A stretch of 32,622 nucleotides of DNA from assembly GCA_016193465.1 (NCBI GenBank), contig JACPSE010000179.1, forward strand, positions 1-32,622. The letters are read 5' to 3'. A program made the position numbers and the translations under genes. Below the pieces are notes generated by a model that worked only from the letters and a program-made list of their open reading frames with translations, was not told the DNA's origin and made no database searches. Below, piece by piece: positions 1 through 7,282 of the stretch (the first letter of the stretch is position 1; every line of letters begins with the position of its first letter). Source of the DNA: Deltaproteobacteria bacterium. GTDB lineage: Bacteria; Desulfobacterota; Binatia; UBA9968.

Positions 1-270
1 ATCGTTTTCCAGTTGTTGCTTGACCGTGGGGCCAACCATGATCTTGTCATAACCGGAAAGGTTTGGTGTCCCTTCCAGAAAAAGGATCCGGTCGATCACG
101 AGCTCTGCATGCTTCATCTCGTCAAGAGATTCCTTCCGGCTGACCTCGTACAGCGCCTCATAGCCCCAGTTCTCGCACATCTTGGCGTGCACGAAATACT
201 GGTTTATTCCCGTCAATTCTTTTCGGAGCACATCGTTCAATACCTTAATCACCTGGGGATTCCCTTTCAT
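1..270 (-). CDS. bfr: Bacterioferritin (partial, C-terminus beyond left edge)
   Basis: Iron-storage ferritin-like protein; the 24-mer oxidises Fe(II) at a di-iron site and stores it as mineral in the cytoplasm. Only the first 90 residues are in the window. The reading frame starts at ATG 268-270 behind a strong AGGAGG ribosome site (spacing about 4 nt). Visible ligand positions match the family: Glu18, Tyr25, and EMKH at 51-54 (ferroxidase Glu51 and His54, haem-ligand Met52). The helix A sequence around NQYFVHAKMCENWGYE is typical of bacterioferritin rather than of ferritin or Dps. It is separated from tatD by 108 nt containing a possible promoter, so it is probably transcribed independently. 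Family assignment is very secure; haem binding is inferred from Met52. Confidence 0.95.
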   Translation of the reverse strand, partial: MKGNPQVIKVLNDVLRKELTGINQYFVHAKMCENWGYEALYEVSRKESLDEMKHAELVIDRILFLEGTPNLSGYDKIMVGPTVKQQLEND

Positions 271-312
271 GATCTCCTCCTTTGTCTAGCGATCCCACCT
301 CCGCATCTTTAG

Positions 313-359
313 CCTAAATTAGGATTGTGCAAGAATACCACAAGAGCAAAAAGGAACAA
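313..359 (-). promoter_or_regulatory. Possible bfr promoter with palindromic operator
   Basis: On the minus strand TTGTTC (354-359) and TATTCT (332-337) are separated by 16 nt, a fair sigma-70 arrangement. About 9 nt downstream of the -10 lies CCTAATTTAGG (313-323), an 11-nt palindrome with one central base, close to the expected start point. A repressor site there would suit iron-responsive control, but the regulator cannot be named from sequence. Confidence 0.35.
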
Positions 360-378
360 GTTCTGGCTTCAAACGTGA

Positions 379-1161
379 TCAAAACCCAAATAGCGCCTTA
401 GCATTGCGGCTCGTGGCCTCGGCCACTTCATCCAAGCTGAGTCCCTTTATTTCGGACAGGGCCTCGGCTACGAAACGGACGAAGGCTGGCTCGTTGCGCT
501 TCCCTCGATGGGGAACCGGCGTGAGGTACGGCGAGTCCGTCTCGATCAAAATTCTATGCAACGGCAATTTGCGCACCACGTCTCTGAGAGAGTCTGCGTT
601 CTTAAAGGTAATGATCCCGGTAAAAGAGAGGTAAAATCCCAATTCCAGAATCTCTCTGGCAGCCTCGTAGTCTCCGGTGAAACAGTGGACAACCCCCTGG
701 AGATCGCCCTTTCCCTCGCGCCGAAGAAATTCGACTACCTCCCGCTGTGCCTCTCGGTTGTGAACCACCAAGGGAAGTCTGGTCTGGCGCGCCATTTGGA
801 TGAACCTGCAGAAGAGTTCGATTTGGACATGCCGGGGAGAGTGGTTGTAATAAAAGTCAAGTCCGGTTTCCCCGACTGCGACGACTTTAGGACTTTTAGC
901 TAAAGCCTCGAGCTTCTGCAGAGCCTCCTCGCTCACTTCTTTGGCGTCGTGAGGATGCATGCCGACGGTGGCGTAGAGCCCGGGGTAGGACTGAGCCAGT
1001 TCCAGCGCGGTGTCATTGGTGGAGAGGTCGCCGGCGCCGCCCACGACGATGATGTTTTCTACCCCAGCCTCTTTCGCCCGCCGGATGACCTCGTCTAGGT
1101 CGTGAGAAAACTCTGCTCCCTGGATGTGGGCGTGGCTGTCGATGAGGAGGAAGTCTGGCAC
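379..1161 (-). CDS. tatD: TatD family metal-dependent deoxyribonuclease
   Basis: Cytoplasmic TIM-barrel hydrolase of the TatD/YcfH/YabD family (metal-dependent DNase, linked to 3'-exonuclease repair and D-aminoacyl-tRNA processing in relatives). Length 260 aa is normal. Metal ligands are visible: DSHAH with His10 and His12, GETGLD with Glu98, VVHNRE with His134, HCFTG with His159 and ETDSPYL with Asp209, followed by the family PHRGKRNEP motif. The start is GTG (1159-1161), sharing one base with the TAG stop of the upstream protease gene, so the two are translationally coupled. A tatD gene just downstream of metG is a common arrangement in many bacteria. Function as a nuclease is secure at family level; the biological substrate is not known. 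Confidence 0.93.
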   Translation of the reverse strand: MPDFLLIDSHAHIQGAEFSHDLDEVIRRAKEAGVENIIVVGGAGDLSTNDTALELAQSYPGLYATVGMHPHDAKEVSEEALQKLEALAKSPKVVAVGETGLDFYYNHSPRHVQIELFCRFIQMARQTRLPLVVHNREAQREVVEFLRREGKGDLQGVVHCFTGDYEAAREILELGFYLSFTGIITFKNADSLRDVVRKLPLHRILIETDSPYLTPVPHRGKRNEPAFVRFVAEALSEIKGLSLDEVAEATSRNAKALFGF

Positions 1162-1523
1162 TAGAGCAGGAGCATTTCGGTGGGCTTTAGTTTCCGCGTC
1201 CTTGGGTCTATGGTAAAGCCAAGTATTTCGAGAGCGGTCACCCCGAGCAGAGGAGCGTCCGTCGCCTCGCCGAAAATTACTGGCACGGTCCTTTCCTTGC
1301 CGTCGATCTTTAGAAGGACATCTCCCAGCCTGCGGCTAATCCGTCGTCCGTCTGCAACCCGGAATTCTTCTTCTGAGTACGCCGAGATGCCGAGATGCCG
1401 AAGCAAGGACTTTGGAAATACGGTGAAAATAGCTCCTGTGTCAGCAATAACCTTCAGTCGCTGCCATCTCTTTTTTCGTCGTCGGGGATTGGCAATCTCT
1501 ACTGTCACCTCGGTCATTCCCAT
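1161..1523 (-). CDS. Small retropepsin-like aspartic protease (clan AA)
   Basis: A 120-residue single-domain protein with the half-site of a retroviral-type aspartyl protease: LKVIADTGAIFTVFP carries the D-T-G-A catalytic triad (Asp28), followed by a beta-rich body and the second hydrophobic motif PLLGVTALEILG near residue 90. Such proteins would act as homodimers, each chain giving one catalytic aspartate. There is no signal peptide or membrane segment, so it is probably cytoplasmic. It lies 13 nt after metG and shares one base with the tatD start, so it is part of the housekeeping operon. Start could be ATG 1523 or the ATG two codons later. Similar clan AA proteins are widespread but mostly uncharacterised; no substrate can be proposed. 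Confidence 0.8.
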   Translation of the reverse strand: MGMTEVTVEIANPRRRKKRWQRLKVIADTGAIFTVFPKSLLRHLGISAYSEEEFRVADGRRISRRLGDVLLKIDGKERTVPVIFGEATDAPLLGVTALEILGFTIDPRTRKLKPTEMLLL

Positions 1524-1536
1524 ACTTAGCTTTGTA

Positions 1537-3075
1537 TCACTTTCCCCCTTTCAGCTCAATGCGGGGAAACAGGACCTTGGGAGGTTTGACGACATGTCCC
1601 TCCGCAAAGCATTCGCCCCAAGCGGCATCAGGCTTGGCCGTGGCTGCCGTAAGATTGAGAAGGTCGTGCAGTTGGTCCGCCGTGTCCGGCAGAAACGGCG
1701 CAAGCAAACGAGCGAGAGTTCTCAGAACTTCAAGCATGTGGTGCAACACTTCACCCACCCGAAATAGTTTGTCGGGATATTTAATCAGTGTAAACGGCGC
1801 TGTTCGAACGACATAGCGATTAGCATCATCGAGAGCTGACCAAAGGGACTCCAACGCGCGATGAAACTGGAGCTCCGCCATGTAGCCCTCGAGCTCGGTT
1901 TCCGCTTGTTCGAACTTCTTGCGCAGCTCCGTATCTTCCAGCGCCGGTTTCACGCCTAAGCGCTGCACCTTGCCATGAAAGTATTTCTCCTGCATTGCGA
2001 GGACCCGACTCACAAGGTTTCCCAGATTATTCGCCAGATCAGCATTGTAGCGCGCTGTAAGGCTTTCTCCCCGAAAGTCTGCGTCCTGTCCGAACACGCT
2101 CTCGCGCAACACAAAGTAGCGGAACGCGTCCATGCCGATCTTCTCTTTCATCACCAACGGAGATATGACGTTACCCAGGCTTTTGGACATCTTTTGGCCT
2201 TCCACGGTCCAGAAGCCGTGCACGTTGAGATGTCTGTACAGCGGTAGGCCGGCGGCCATGAGCATGGTCGGCCAGAACACACCGTGCGGCTTGAGTATAT
2301 CCTTGCCAATGAAGTGTTGCGCCTCGGGCCAGAATTTCTTAAAGGCCGCCTCGCCCTTGTATTTGAGCGCGCTTACATAATTGATAAGCGCATCGAACCA
2401 TACATAAGTCACGTAGCGCTGATCAAAAGGAATCTCGATGCCCCAGGTCAGACGGCTCTTGGGGCGAGAGATGCACAGATCGCCGATAGGCTCGCGTAGC
2501 ATCGCCACTACTTCGTTTCTGAATCCCTCCGGCCGGATAAAGTCCGGATGCGCCTCGATATGGCGCAGCAGCGCTTCCTGATATTTGCCCATGCGGAAGA
2601 AGTAGTTGTCTTCTTCGATCAACTTGGGCTCGGTCAAGTGATCCGGGCAGTTGCCGCCAACCAGTTCTTTCTCGGTATAGAAGCGTTCGCAGCCAAAGCA
2701 GTAGAGCCCGCTGTATCGGTCGAAGTAGATATCCCCAGCGTCGTAGACTTTCGTCAGGAACTCCTGGACGTAGCGGACATGATACACATCGGTCGTGCGG
2801 ATAAAGTGGTCATAGGTAATCCCACATTTATCCCAGATGTCACGAAAGGCGGCGCTTATCCGGTCCGTAAACTCCTTCGGTGGAATTCCTGCCCCCGCTG
2901 ATACTTCGAAGACCTTGTCCCCATGCTCGTCTGTCCCGGTGAGATAGAACGTTTCCCGGCCGTTCGCCCGATAATAGCGTGCCAGCGTGTCGGTAATAAT
3001 CATTGTGTAGGCGCTGCCCAAGTGGGGCTCCGCGTTGACGTAATAAAGGGGAGTAGTAAGATAGATCCGTTCCAT
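1537..3075 (-). CDS. metG: Methionyl-tRNA synthetase
   Basis: Class I aminoacyl-tRNA synthetase charging tRNA-Met and initiator tRNA. The HIGH-type motif is HLGS (18-21) and the KMSKS loop is intact (295-299). The connective peptide has one zinc knuckle, Cys126, Cys129, Cys143 and His146 (CxxC...CxxH). The protein is 512 aa and ends after the anticodon-binding helical domain; the C-terminal tRNA-binding dimerisation domain of longer MetG forms is absent. The ATG at 3073-3075 is preferred: it overlaps the holB stop as TGATG. A TTG one codon upstream would be an alternative. Position between holB and tatD is conserved in several phyla. Assignment is very secure. Confidence 0.97.
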   Translation of the reverse strand: MERIYLTTPLYYVNAEPHLGSAYTMIITDTLARYYRANGRETFYLTGTDEHGDKVFEVSAGAGIPPKEFTDRISAAFRDIWDKCGITYDHFIRTTDVYHVRYVQEFLTKVYDAGDIYFDRYSGLYCFGCERFYTEKELVGGNCPDHLTEPKLIEEDNYFFRMGKYQEALLRHIEAHPDFIRPEGFRNEVVAMLREPIGDLCISRPKSRLTWGIEIPFDQRYVTYVWFDALINYVSALKYKGEAAFKKFWPEAQHFIGKDILKPHGVFWPTMLMAAGLPLYRHLNVHGFWTVEGQKMSKSLGNVISPLVMKEKIGMDAFRYFVLRESVFGQDADFRGESLTARYNADLANNLGNLVSRVLAMQEKYFHGKVQRLGVKPALEDTELRKKFEQAETELEGYMAELQFHRALESLWSALDDANRYVVRTAPFTLIKYPDKLFRVGEVLHHMLEVLRTLARLLAPFLPDTADQLHDLLNLTAATAKPDAAWGECFAEGHVVKPPKVLFPRIELKGGK

Positions 3076-4061
3076 CAATGCACCCCAACCATATGAGCGA
3101 AGAAGTTTTCCAGGGCCATCCTACGGTTGACATTTCTGCGGATGGTCGCCGCGGTCAGAACGGCCTGGGATAAGAGGAAAAGAACCCGCTCCCGGCCATT
3201 TTTATCCGCCTGTTGCTTGATATTTTCCTCCAACTCGAGATTTGAAAGTCCGCGGCTATTTCCCGTAACACAATAAATCAAGATATCGCGATACCACGTC
3301 TCCACCCATTCAAGAAACTTCAAGGATTCCTCGCGCTCGCCTGCAAGGTCCTCGGCCAACTTCATCCATCCCCGGCAATCCTGTGGAGTGAGGGAATGTA
3401 TCCTCTCCGCCCACACCTTCCTTTTCTGCACCAGCTCTCCCATCTCCTGGCTGATCGCCTTGCCCAGGCTCCCCATGCTCACCGCCGCCAGAATTTCCGC
3501 TTCCTCCGGCGCCGCTTTCTTCTGAGTGACCAAAAAATTCGCTACAATTTCAGGAGGGAGCGGAGCAAAAGAGAGACGGAGACAACGCGACGCCAATGTA
3601 GGAAGGAGCCCGCCGGTATTAGTGGAAATCAGTATCAGGAGAGAGTTTTTGGGGGGCTCTTCGAGGGTTTTCAATATGGCATTTTGCGCGGGGTAATTCA
3701 TGAGCGAGGCCGGGTCCACGACCACTATTTTTTTCCTACCGGTAAAGGCGCGGTAGTTTAATTCCCTTTCTAGCTCCCGGACCTGCTGGATGGTGATCTC
3801 TTTTTTGCCCACAAGGGGTCCGACGAAGCGAACATCGGGGTGATTACCACTTTGAATCCGCACACAATCGGCGCAGCCGCCGCAGAAATCATAATCTTGC
3901 TCCCGGCACTGGATCGCCATCGCTAAAGACCGGGCGACCGCCTTCTTCCCCACACCTTCAGGTCCGAGGAAAAGATAGGCATGATGCAGTCGCTCCTTTT
4001 CCAAAGCCCATCTGAGAGATTCTAGCTGCTTCGCGTGGCCTACAATGTCGGAAAAAGGCAT
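3075..4061 (-). CDS. holB: DNA polymerase III subunit delta'
   Basis: Clamp-loader AAA+ subunit, 328 aa, that helps open and load the beta clamp on primed DNA. The Walker A-like loop GPEGVGKK (33-40) is intact, unlike in E. coli delta', where it is degenerate. A zinc module CGGCADC (Cys60, Cys63, Cys66, with Cys52 a likely fourth ligand), KTLEEPP (131-137) and the sensor/arginine-finger motif SRC (158-160) follow in the usual order. It overlaps metG by one base (TGATG). The stretch just upstream of ATG 4059-4061 is A/T-rich with no recognisable ribosome site, and the heptamer array at 4071-4140 lies between it and tmk. DnaX is the main alternative, but length and the tmk/metG context favour HolB. 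Confidence 0.93.
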   Translation of the reverse strand: MPFSDIVGHAKQLESLRWALEKERLHHAYLFLGPEGVGKKAVARSLAMAIQCREQDYDFCGGCADCVRIQSGNHPDVRFVGPLVGKKEITIQQVRELERELNYRAFTGRKKIVVVDPASLMNYPAQNAILKTLEEPPKNSLLILISTNTGGLLPTLASRCLRLSFAPLPPEIVANFLVTQKKAAPEEAEILAAVSMGSLGKAISQEMGELVQKRKVWAERIHSLTPQDCRGWMKLAEDLAGEREESLKFLEWVETWYRDILIYCVTGNSRGLSNLELEENIKQQADKNGRERVLFLLSQAVLTAATIRRNVNRRMALENFFAHMVGVH

Positions 4062-4070
4062 TTTTAAAAA

Positions 4071-4140
4071 GCGAACGGTGAATAGTAAATAGCGAATAGT
4101 CCTATCCTCCTACCATTCGCTATTTGCCATTTGCTATTGG
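4071..4140. repeat. Heptamer-periodic inverted repeat between tmk and holB
   Basis: Left units GCGAACG, GTGAATA, GTAAATA, GCGAATA (4071-4098) face right units CCATTCG, CTATTTG, CCATTTG, CTATTGG (4113-4140). An 11-nt perfect stem pairs 4087-4097 with 4115-4125 around a 17-nt loop, extendable with G-U pairs. The tmk stop codon (4134-4136) lies inside the right arm, and the left arm ends 10 nt before the holB start codon. Confidence 0.85.
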
Positions 4141-4826
4141 CCATCTTTCAGTCTTTCGTCAACGATCTTTCTGATCTTTTCGTGGACCTCCGACACGGGG
4201 CATGTGGCATCAAGGATAAGGATCCGTTCCGGTTCAGCCCGAGCCAACTCCAGAAAACCCATCCTCACCCTTTGGTGAAACTCGGACTTCTCCCGCTCAA
4301 ATCTATCCGGGCCTTCTAGCCTTCCAGCCTGCCCGCTTCCCGGCCCTCCAGCTAGGAGGCCAGGAGGCTTGGAGCCTTGGAGCCTTTGCCTAGTCCGTGA
4401 CAGACCAACTTCCACCGGGCAATCCAAGAGAAAGGTCAAATCCGGTGTGATGCCATCACTGGCAACCCGATTGAGACGCCGGAGCATATCGAGATCGACT
4501 CCGCGCCCATAGCCCTGGTACGCCAGAGTGGAATCCGTGAAACGGTCGCATAGGACTGGCGTGCCGCTTGCAAGGGCGGGGCGAATCACTTCCCGGACAT
4601 GCTGTGCCCGGTCTGCCAGATAAAGAAAGAGCTCCGTAGGGGAAGAGATTTCTACCTTACCTGCCTCAAGGAGGACCTGCCGGATCATCTCCCCCAAGGC
4701 TGTCCCCCCGGGTTCTCGTGTGGTCAAACAGAGCTTACCGCGGCTGGTGAGATACTTCTCCAATAGTTGGAGCTGTGTGGTCTTACCCGATCCGTCACCG
4801 CCTTCGAAAGAGATCAAACGAATCAT
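4134..4826 (-). CDS. tmk: Thymidylate kinase with a repeat-derived LID insertion
   Basis: Phosphorylates dTMP to dTDP. P-loop GGDGSGKT (9-16), TREPGGT (36-42), the DRF motif (94-96) and the GRGVDLDML segment are intact. At 230 aa it is longer than the usual 205-215. The excess is residues 149-172, a Gly/Pro-rich stretch between the RTRQR LID segment and DRFEREKSEFH. These 24 codons coincide exactly with nine 8-nt repeats (4311-4382), so the reading frame is kept. The final residues and stop codon come from the heptamer array at 4071-4140. No clear ribosome site precedes ATG 4824-4826. Its catalytic residues appear complete, so the enzyme is probably active; the effect of the insertion on LID movement is unknown. 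Confidence 0.94.
   Translation of the reverse strand: MIRLISFEGGDGSGKTTQLQLLEKYLTSRGKLCLTTREPGGTALGEMIRQVLLEAGKVEISSPTELFLYLADRAQHVREVIRPALASGTPVLCDRFTDSTLAYQGYGRGVDLDMLRRLNRVASDGITPDLTFLLDCPVEVGLSRTRQRLQGSKPPGLLAGGPGSGQAGRLEGPDRFEREKSEFHQRVRMGFLELARAEPERILILDATCPVSEVHEKIRKIVDERLKDGQ
4311..4382. repeat. Octamer-periodic repeat inside tmk
   Basis: Nine 8-nt units: GCCTTCTA, GCCTTCCA, GCCTGCCC, GCTTCCCG, GCCCTCCA, then the reversed-sense GCTAGGAG, GCCAGGAG, GCTTGGAG, CCTTGGAG. The first five and last four are roughly reverse complements, giving a G/C-rich hairpin. It corresponds exactly to codons 149-172 of tmk. A related array is at 16960-17023. Confidence 0.85.
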
Positions 4827-4845
4827 GGAGGCAGGTCAATGCGGA

Positions 4846-4908
4846 GTGAAAAATGAAAAATGCAAACTGCAAAATTTAAATTTTTCATTTTGCAATTTGC
4901 ACTTTGCC
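4846..4908. repeat. A/T-rich heptamer-periodic inverted repeat upstream of tmk
   Basis: Nine consecutive 7-nt units from GTGAAAA through ATGCAAA, CTGCAAA, ATTTAAA to TTTTGCA, ATTTGCA, CTTTGCC. A 14-bp stem with one mismatch pairs 4861-4874 with 4888-4901 around a 13-nt loop. Read on the minus strand the stem is followed by T-rich sequence, so it might also act as a weak terminator after the receiver gene and before tmk. Confidence 0.8.
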
Positions 4909-4929
4909 TTGTGTTAGGACGCGAGTTGT

Positions 4930-5313
4930 TTACGCCTTTCCCTCTCCCAAGAGGAGATTGATCCCGTTAAGCAGTTGAGTGCTGGTAAAAGGCTTCGTGA
5001 TATAGTAGTCGGCGCCTAATTTGTAGCCTCCTAAGACATCCTCGTACTGAACCTTCGCAGTGAGAAGAATCACGGGAATGGACGAAGTATCGGGGGCGCC
5101 TTTGAGCCGCGTCAGCACCTCCAGGCCATCCATCTGCGGCATCATAATATCAAGCACAATAAGGTCTGGTTTCTCCTCTTCCAAACGCGTCAAGAGCTCC
5201 GGCCCGCTGTAAGCGGACATCACGTTGTATCCTTTGCCCTCCAGAATGGTCCTGACGATCGTGATGATGTCCGGATTATCGTCAACTACCATAATGGTAT
5301 TCTTTGTATCCAT
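4930..5313 (-). CDS. CheY-like single-domain response regulator
   Basis: A 127-aa protein that is only a receiver domain. The acidic pocket is Asp11-Asp12, the phosphoacceptor is Asp55 in LIVLDIMMP, followed by LLTA (switch Thr) and the conserved lysine in ITKPF. There is no DNA-binding or enzymatic output domain, so it would act by protein-protein contact or as a phosphate shuttle. It begins 9 nt after the histidine kinase gene stop and is surely cotranscribed with it, making that kinase the likely phosphodonor. The adjacent pilus genes make motility or pilus control a reasonable guess, but nothing in the protein shows it. Family assignment is firm; output is unknown. Confidence 0.93.
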   Translation of the reverse strand: MDTKNTIMVVDDNPDIITIVRTILEGKGYNVMSAYSGPELLTRLEEEKPDLIVLDIMMPQMDGLEVLTRLKGAPDTSSIPVILLTAKVQYEDVLGGYKLGADYYITKPFTSTQLLNGINLLLGEGKA

Positions 5314-5322
5314 GTTTTCCCC

Positions 5323-7128
5323 CTAGTTGTTGGTGGCTGGTATAGTCACCTTAAATGTAGAGCCCTTGCCCACTTCACTTTCGACCTCAATCTTTCCCCC
5401 AATGAGCTCGACGAGATTCTTGCTGATGGTCAATCCCAGACCCGTACCCTCGTAGCTCCTTGCTGGGGAACCATCCAGTTGGCGGAATTTATCGAAGATC
5501 AGAGGGACCAGATCCTTCGGGATGCCAATTCCTGTGTCGGAGACCACAAAGGAAACGTTTCCATTGGCAGCTTTCACCACGGAGAGCCTGACCTCCCCGC
5601 GATCGGTAAACTTAACGGCGTTATTGAGAATGCTCATGAGAACGTTTTTCAACTTCCCCCAATCGGTTTCAATCAGAGGAATGTCATCCCCGACTTCGTA
5701 CTGGACCTTGAAGGGCTTCTTGCTCTCAAGGGGTGCAAGCTCCTGCTGCAACTGATCGAGCAGAGGTCTGACGTCACCTCGCTTCACGAATAGCCCGGTC
5801 TCCCCTCTCTCTATCTTCGAATAATCCAGAAGCGCGTCCACGATTCCAAGGAGCCCCCGCGCATTTTCCATTAACCGCCCCATAGCCTTTTTCTGCTCCT
5901 GCGTCAATGGACCACAGGCCCCGTCACTCAGCAAATGACCATAGCCCATAATCGTGGCAATAGGGGTCCTCAGCTCGTGGGAGGTGCTGGCAAGGTACTC
6001 GGATTTGAGCCGGTTTGCGTCCGCTAGCTGCTCGGCAATAATCTGACGCCTTCTGGCCTCAGCTTGAAGCTCCTCATACTTCTTCGCATTACTTAACGCT
6101 ATGGCCGTAGCGAAGCCGACAATCTGACAGAACTGGATCTCCCTGGAACTGAGAACCCGGTCGGCTTCAAGGAAGCATAGAAGGATGACGCCATGGCCCT
6201 CCCCACGAAACGCCATCGGGACAGCCATGAGCATGGGAAAGGGAAAAACTTGGGACTCGGTGGTAGGGGATTTGGCGGATAGGAGCTTGGGACTAACGTT
6301 GCTCATGATGACTGGATTTTGCGTCCTGATGCACTCCTGGACGGCTGGGTATTCGCGTAGATTGACCTCATCCGTGGCAAAATTCTCTCCCCCGCCTCTG
6401 CCGAAGATAAGCGCACGAGACGACCCTTGGGGGTCCTGCTCGATAAAGATATAAATTCTTGCAGCGTGAATGACGTCGTCGAGTCTTTCGCTCACAGTCT
6501 CCAGGACCTGTCGATAATCGAGGGAAGAGGGCAGTAATTGGGACAGGGTCTGAATCATGGCCATGTCTTTGGCTTCCTGCTCCGCCTGCTCTTTCAAGAC
6601 CTTTTCGGCGCGCACCACCTGGGCGAAGTAACCGTAAAAGAGCGAGATTACAAAGAGGAAGGGAATGCGCAGATAAATACTCGGGTCGTGCGCCTGAGTG
6701 GTTTTAAACAGGAAATAGCCGTAGAGGAGAGTGGCCAATACCGCGACCACCAGCAAACCGCGAAAGTCCTGCCAGATCGTGCAGAGAATGACAACCAGGA
6801 AGTAGGCCAGATAAAAATCGGTCTCTACCTGCCCGCTCAAGACCAGCGAGGCGGTGACAAACAGGGTGTCAAAAACCACTAAGGGGGAATAAAAATAGGA
6901 AGAGTCAAAGAGGCTGTCCTCGACCCAATAGAGCACCATATTGCTCAAGACGTAGATGAAGATAAAACCGTGAACAGACGTCGGCGAAAGCCAGGTCCCT
7001 TCGGAGGAGAGAAGCAAATAGGAACAGATGATGACCACCAGCCATCTCAGTCGGATGACCGTTATCTTTTTTGGCACATCAAAAAGTCCCGCTGTGCCCG
7101 GAAGGGCTATGGATGGGCTACTTGCCAT
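5323..7128 (-). CDS. Membrane sensor histidine kinase (multi-TM, GAF, HisKA, HATPase)
   Basis: A 601-aa inner-membrane kinase. About six hydrophobic segments lie between residues 27 and 171 with very short loops, so there is no large periplasmic sensor. A GAF-like domain follows (about 205-345), then a coiled linker, HisKA with phosphorylated His384 in STSHELRTP, and a HATPase domain with N box (LNNAVKF), G1 (SDTGIGIPKD), F box and G2 (EGTGLGLTISK). It is followed 9 nt later by a single-domain receiver. The topology recalls PilS (six TM segments), and the pilus genes lie just upstream, but PilS has PAS rather than GAF and normally pairs with an NtrC-type PilR, which is absent. There is no obvious ribosome site before ATG 7126-7128. 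Confidence 0.92.
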   Translation of the reverse strand: MASSPSIALPGTAGLFDVPKKITVIRLRWLVVIICSYLLLSSEGTWLSPTSVHGFIFIYVLSNMVLYWVEDSLFDSSYFYSPLVVFDTLFVTASLVLSGQVETDFYLAYFLVVILCTIWQDFRGLLVVAVLATLLYGYFLFKTTQAHDPSIYLRIPFLFVISLFYGYFAQVVRAEKVLKEQAEQEAKDMAMIQTLSQLLPSSLDYRQVLETVSERLDDVIHAARIYIFIEQDPQGSSRALIFGRGGGENFATDEVNLREYPAVQECIRTQNPVIMSNVSPKLLSAKSPTTESQVFPFPMLMAVPMAFRGEGHGVILLCFLEADRVLSSREIQFCQIVGFATAIALSNAKKYEELQAEARRRQIIAEQLADANRLKSEYLASTSHELRTPIATIMGYGHLLSDGACGPLTQEQKKAMGRLMENARGLLGIVDALLDYSKIERGETGLFVKRGDVRPLLDQLQQELAPLESKKPFKVQYEVGDDIPLIETDWGKLKNVLMSILNNAVKFTDRGEVRLSVVKAANGNVSFVVSDTGIGIPKDLVPLIFDKFRQLDGSPARSYEGTGLGLTISKNLVELIGGKIEVESEVGKGSTFKVTIPATNN

Positions 7129-7143
7129 TTTAATATTGAAGTT

Positions 7144-7172
7144 ACTTTAACATCTCCCTTTTTCTATGTAAA
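7144..7172 (-). promoter_or_regulatory. Possible sigma-70 promoter for the kinase-receiver pair
   Basis: Minus-strand TTTACA (7167-7172) and TAAAGT (7144-7149) are separated by exactly 17 nt. The -10 ends only 15 nt before the kinase ATG, so the transcript would be nearly leaderless, which fits the missing ribosome site. The surrounding 154-nt gap after pilB shows no strong terminator. Confidence 0.35.
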
Positions 7173-7282
7173 GTCACAAGCTTGTGTAGCCCAGCGGGGA
7201 TTGCAAGGGAGAACCCCGAGAGCAAAAAAGATCTCTCTTTTCTAATGTTGTGGATCCTCTGGAAAAGCCGCCCGGGGAAAAA

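Noticed and set aside
13-312. Plus-strand 99-aa ORF at the left end
   Set aside because: It lies opposite the bacterioferritin gene, whose minus-strand frame has strong family identity and ribosome site.
5323-7128. Naming the histidine kinase PilS
   Set aside because: It has GAF rather than PAS, and the partner is a lone receiver, not an NtrC-type PilR.
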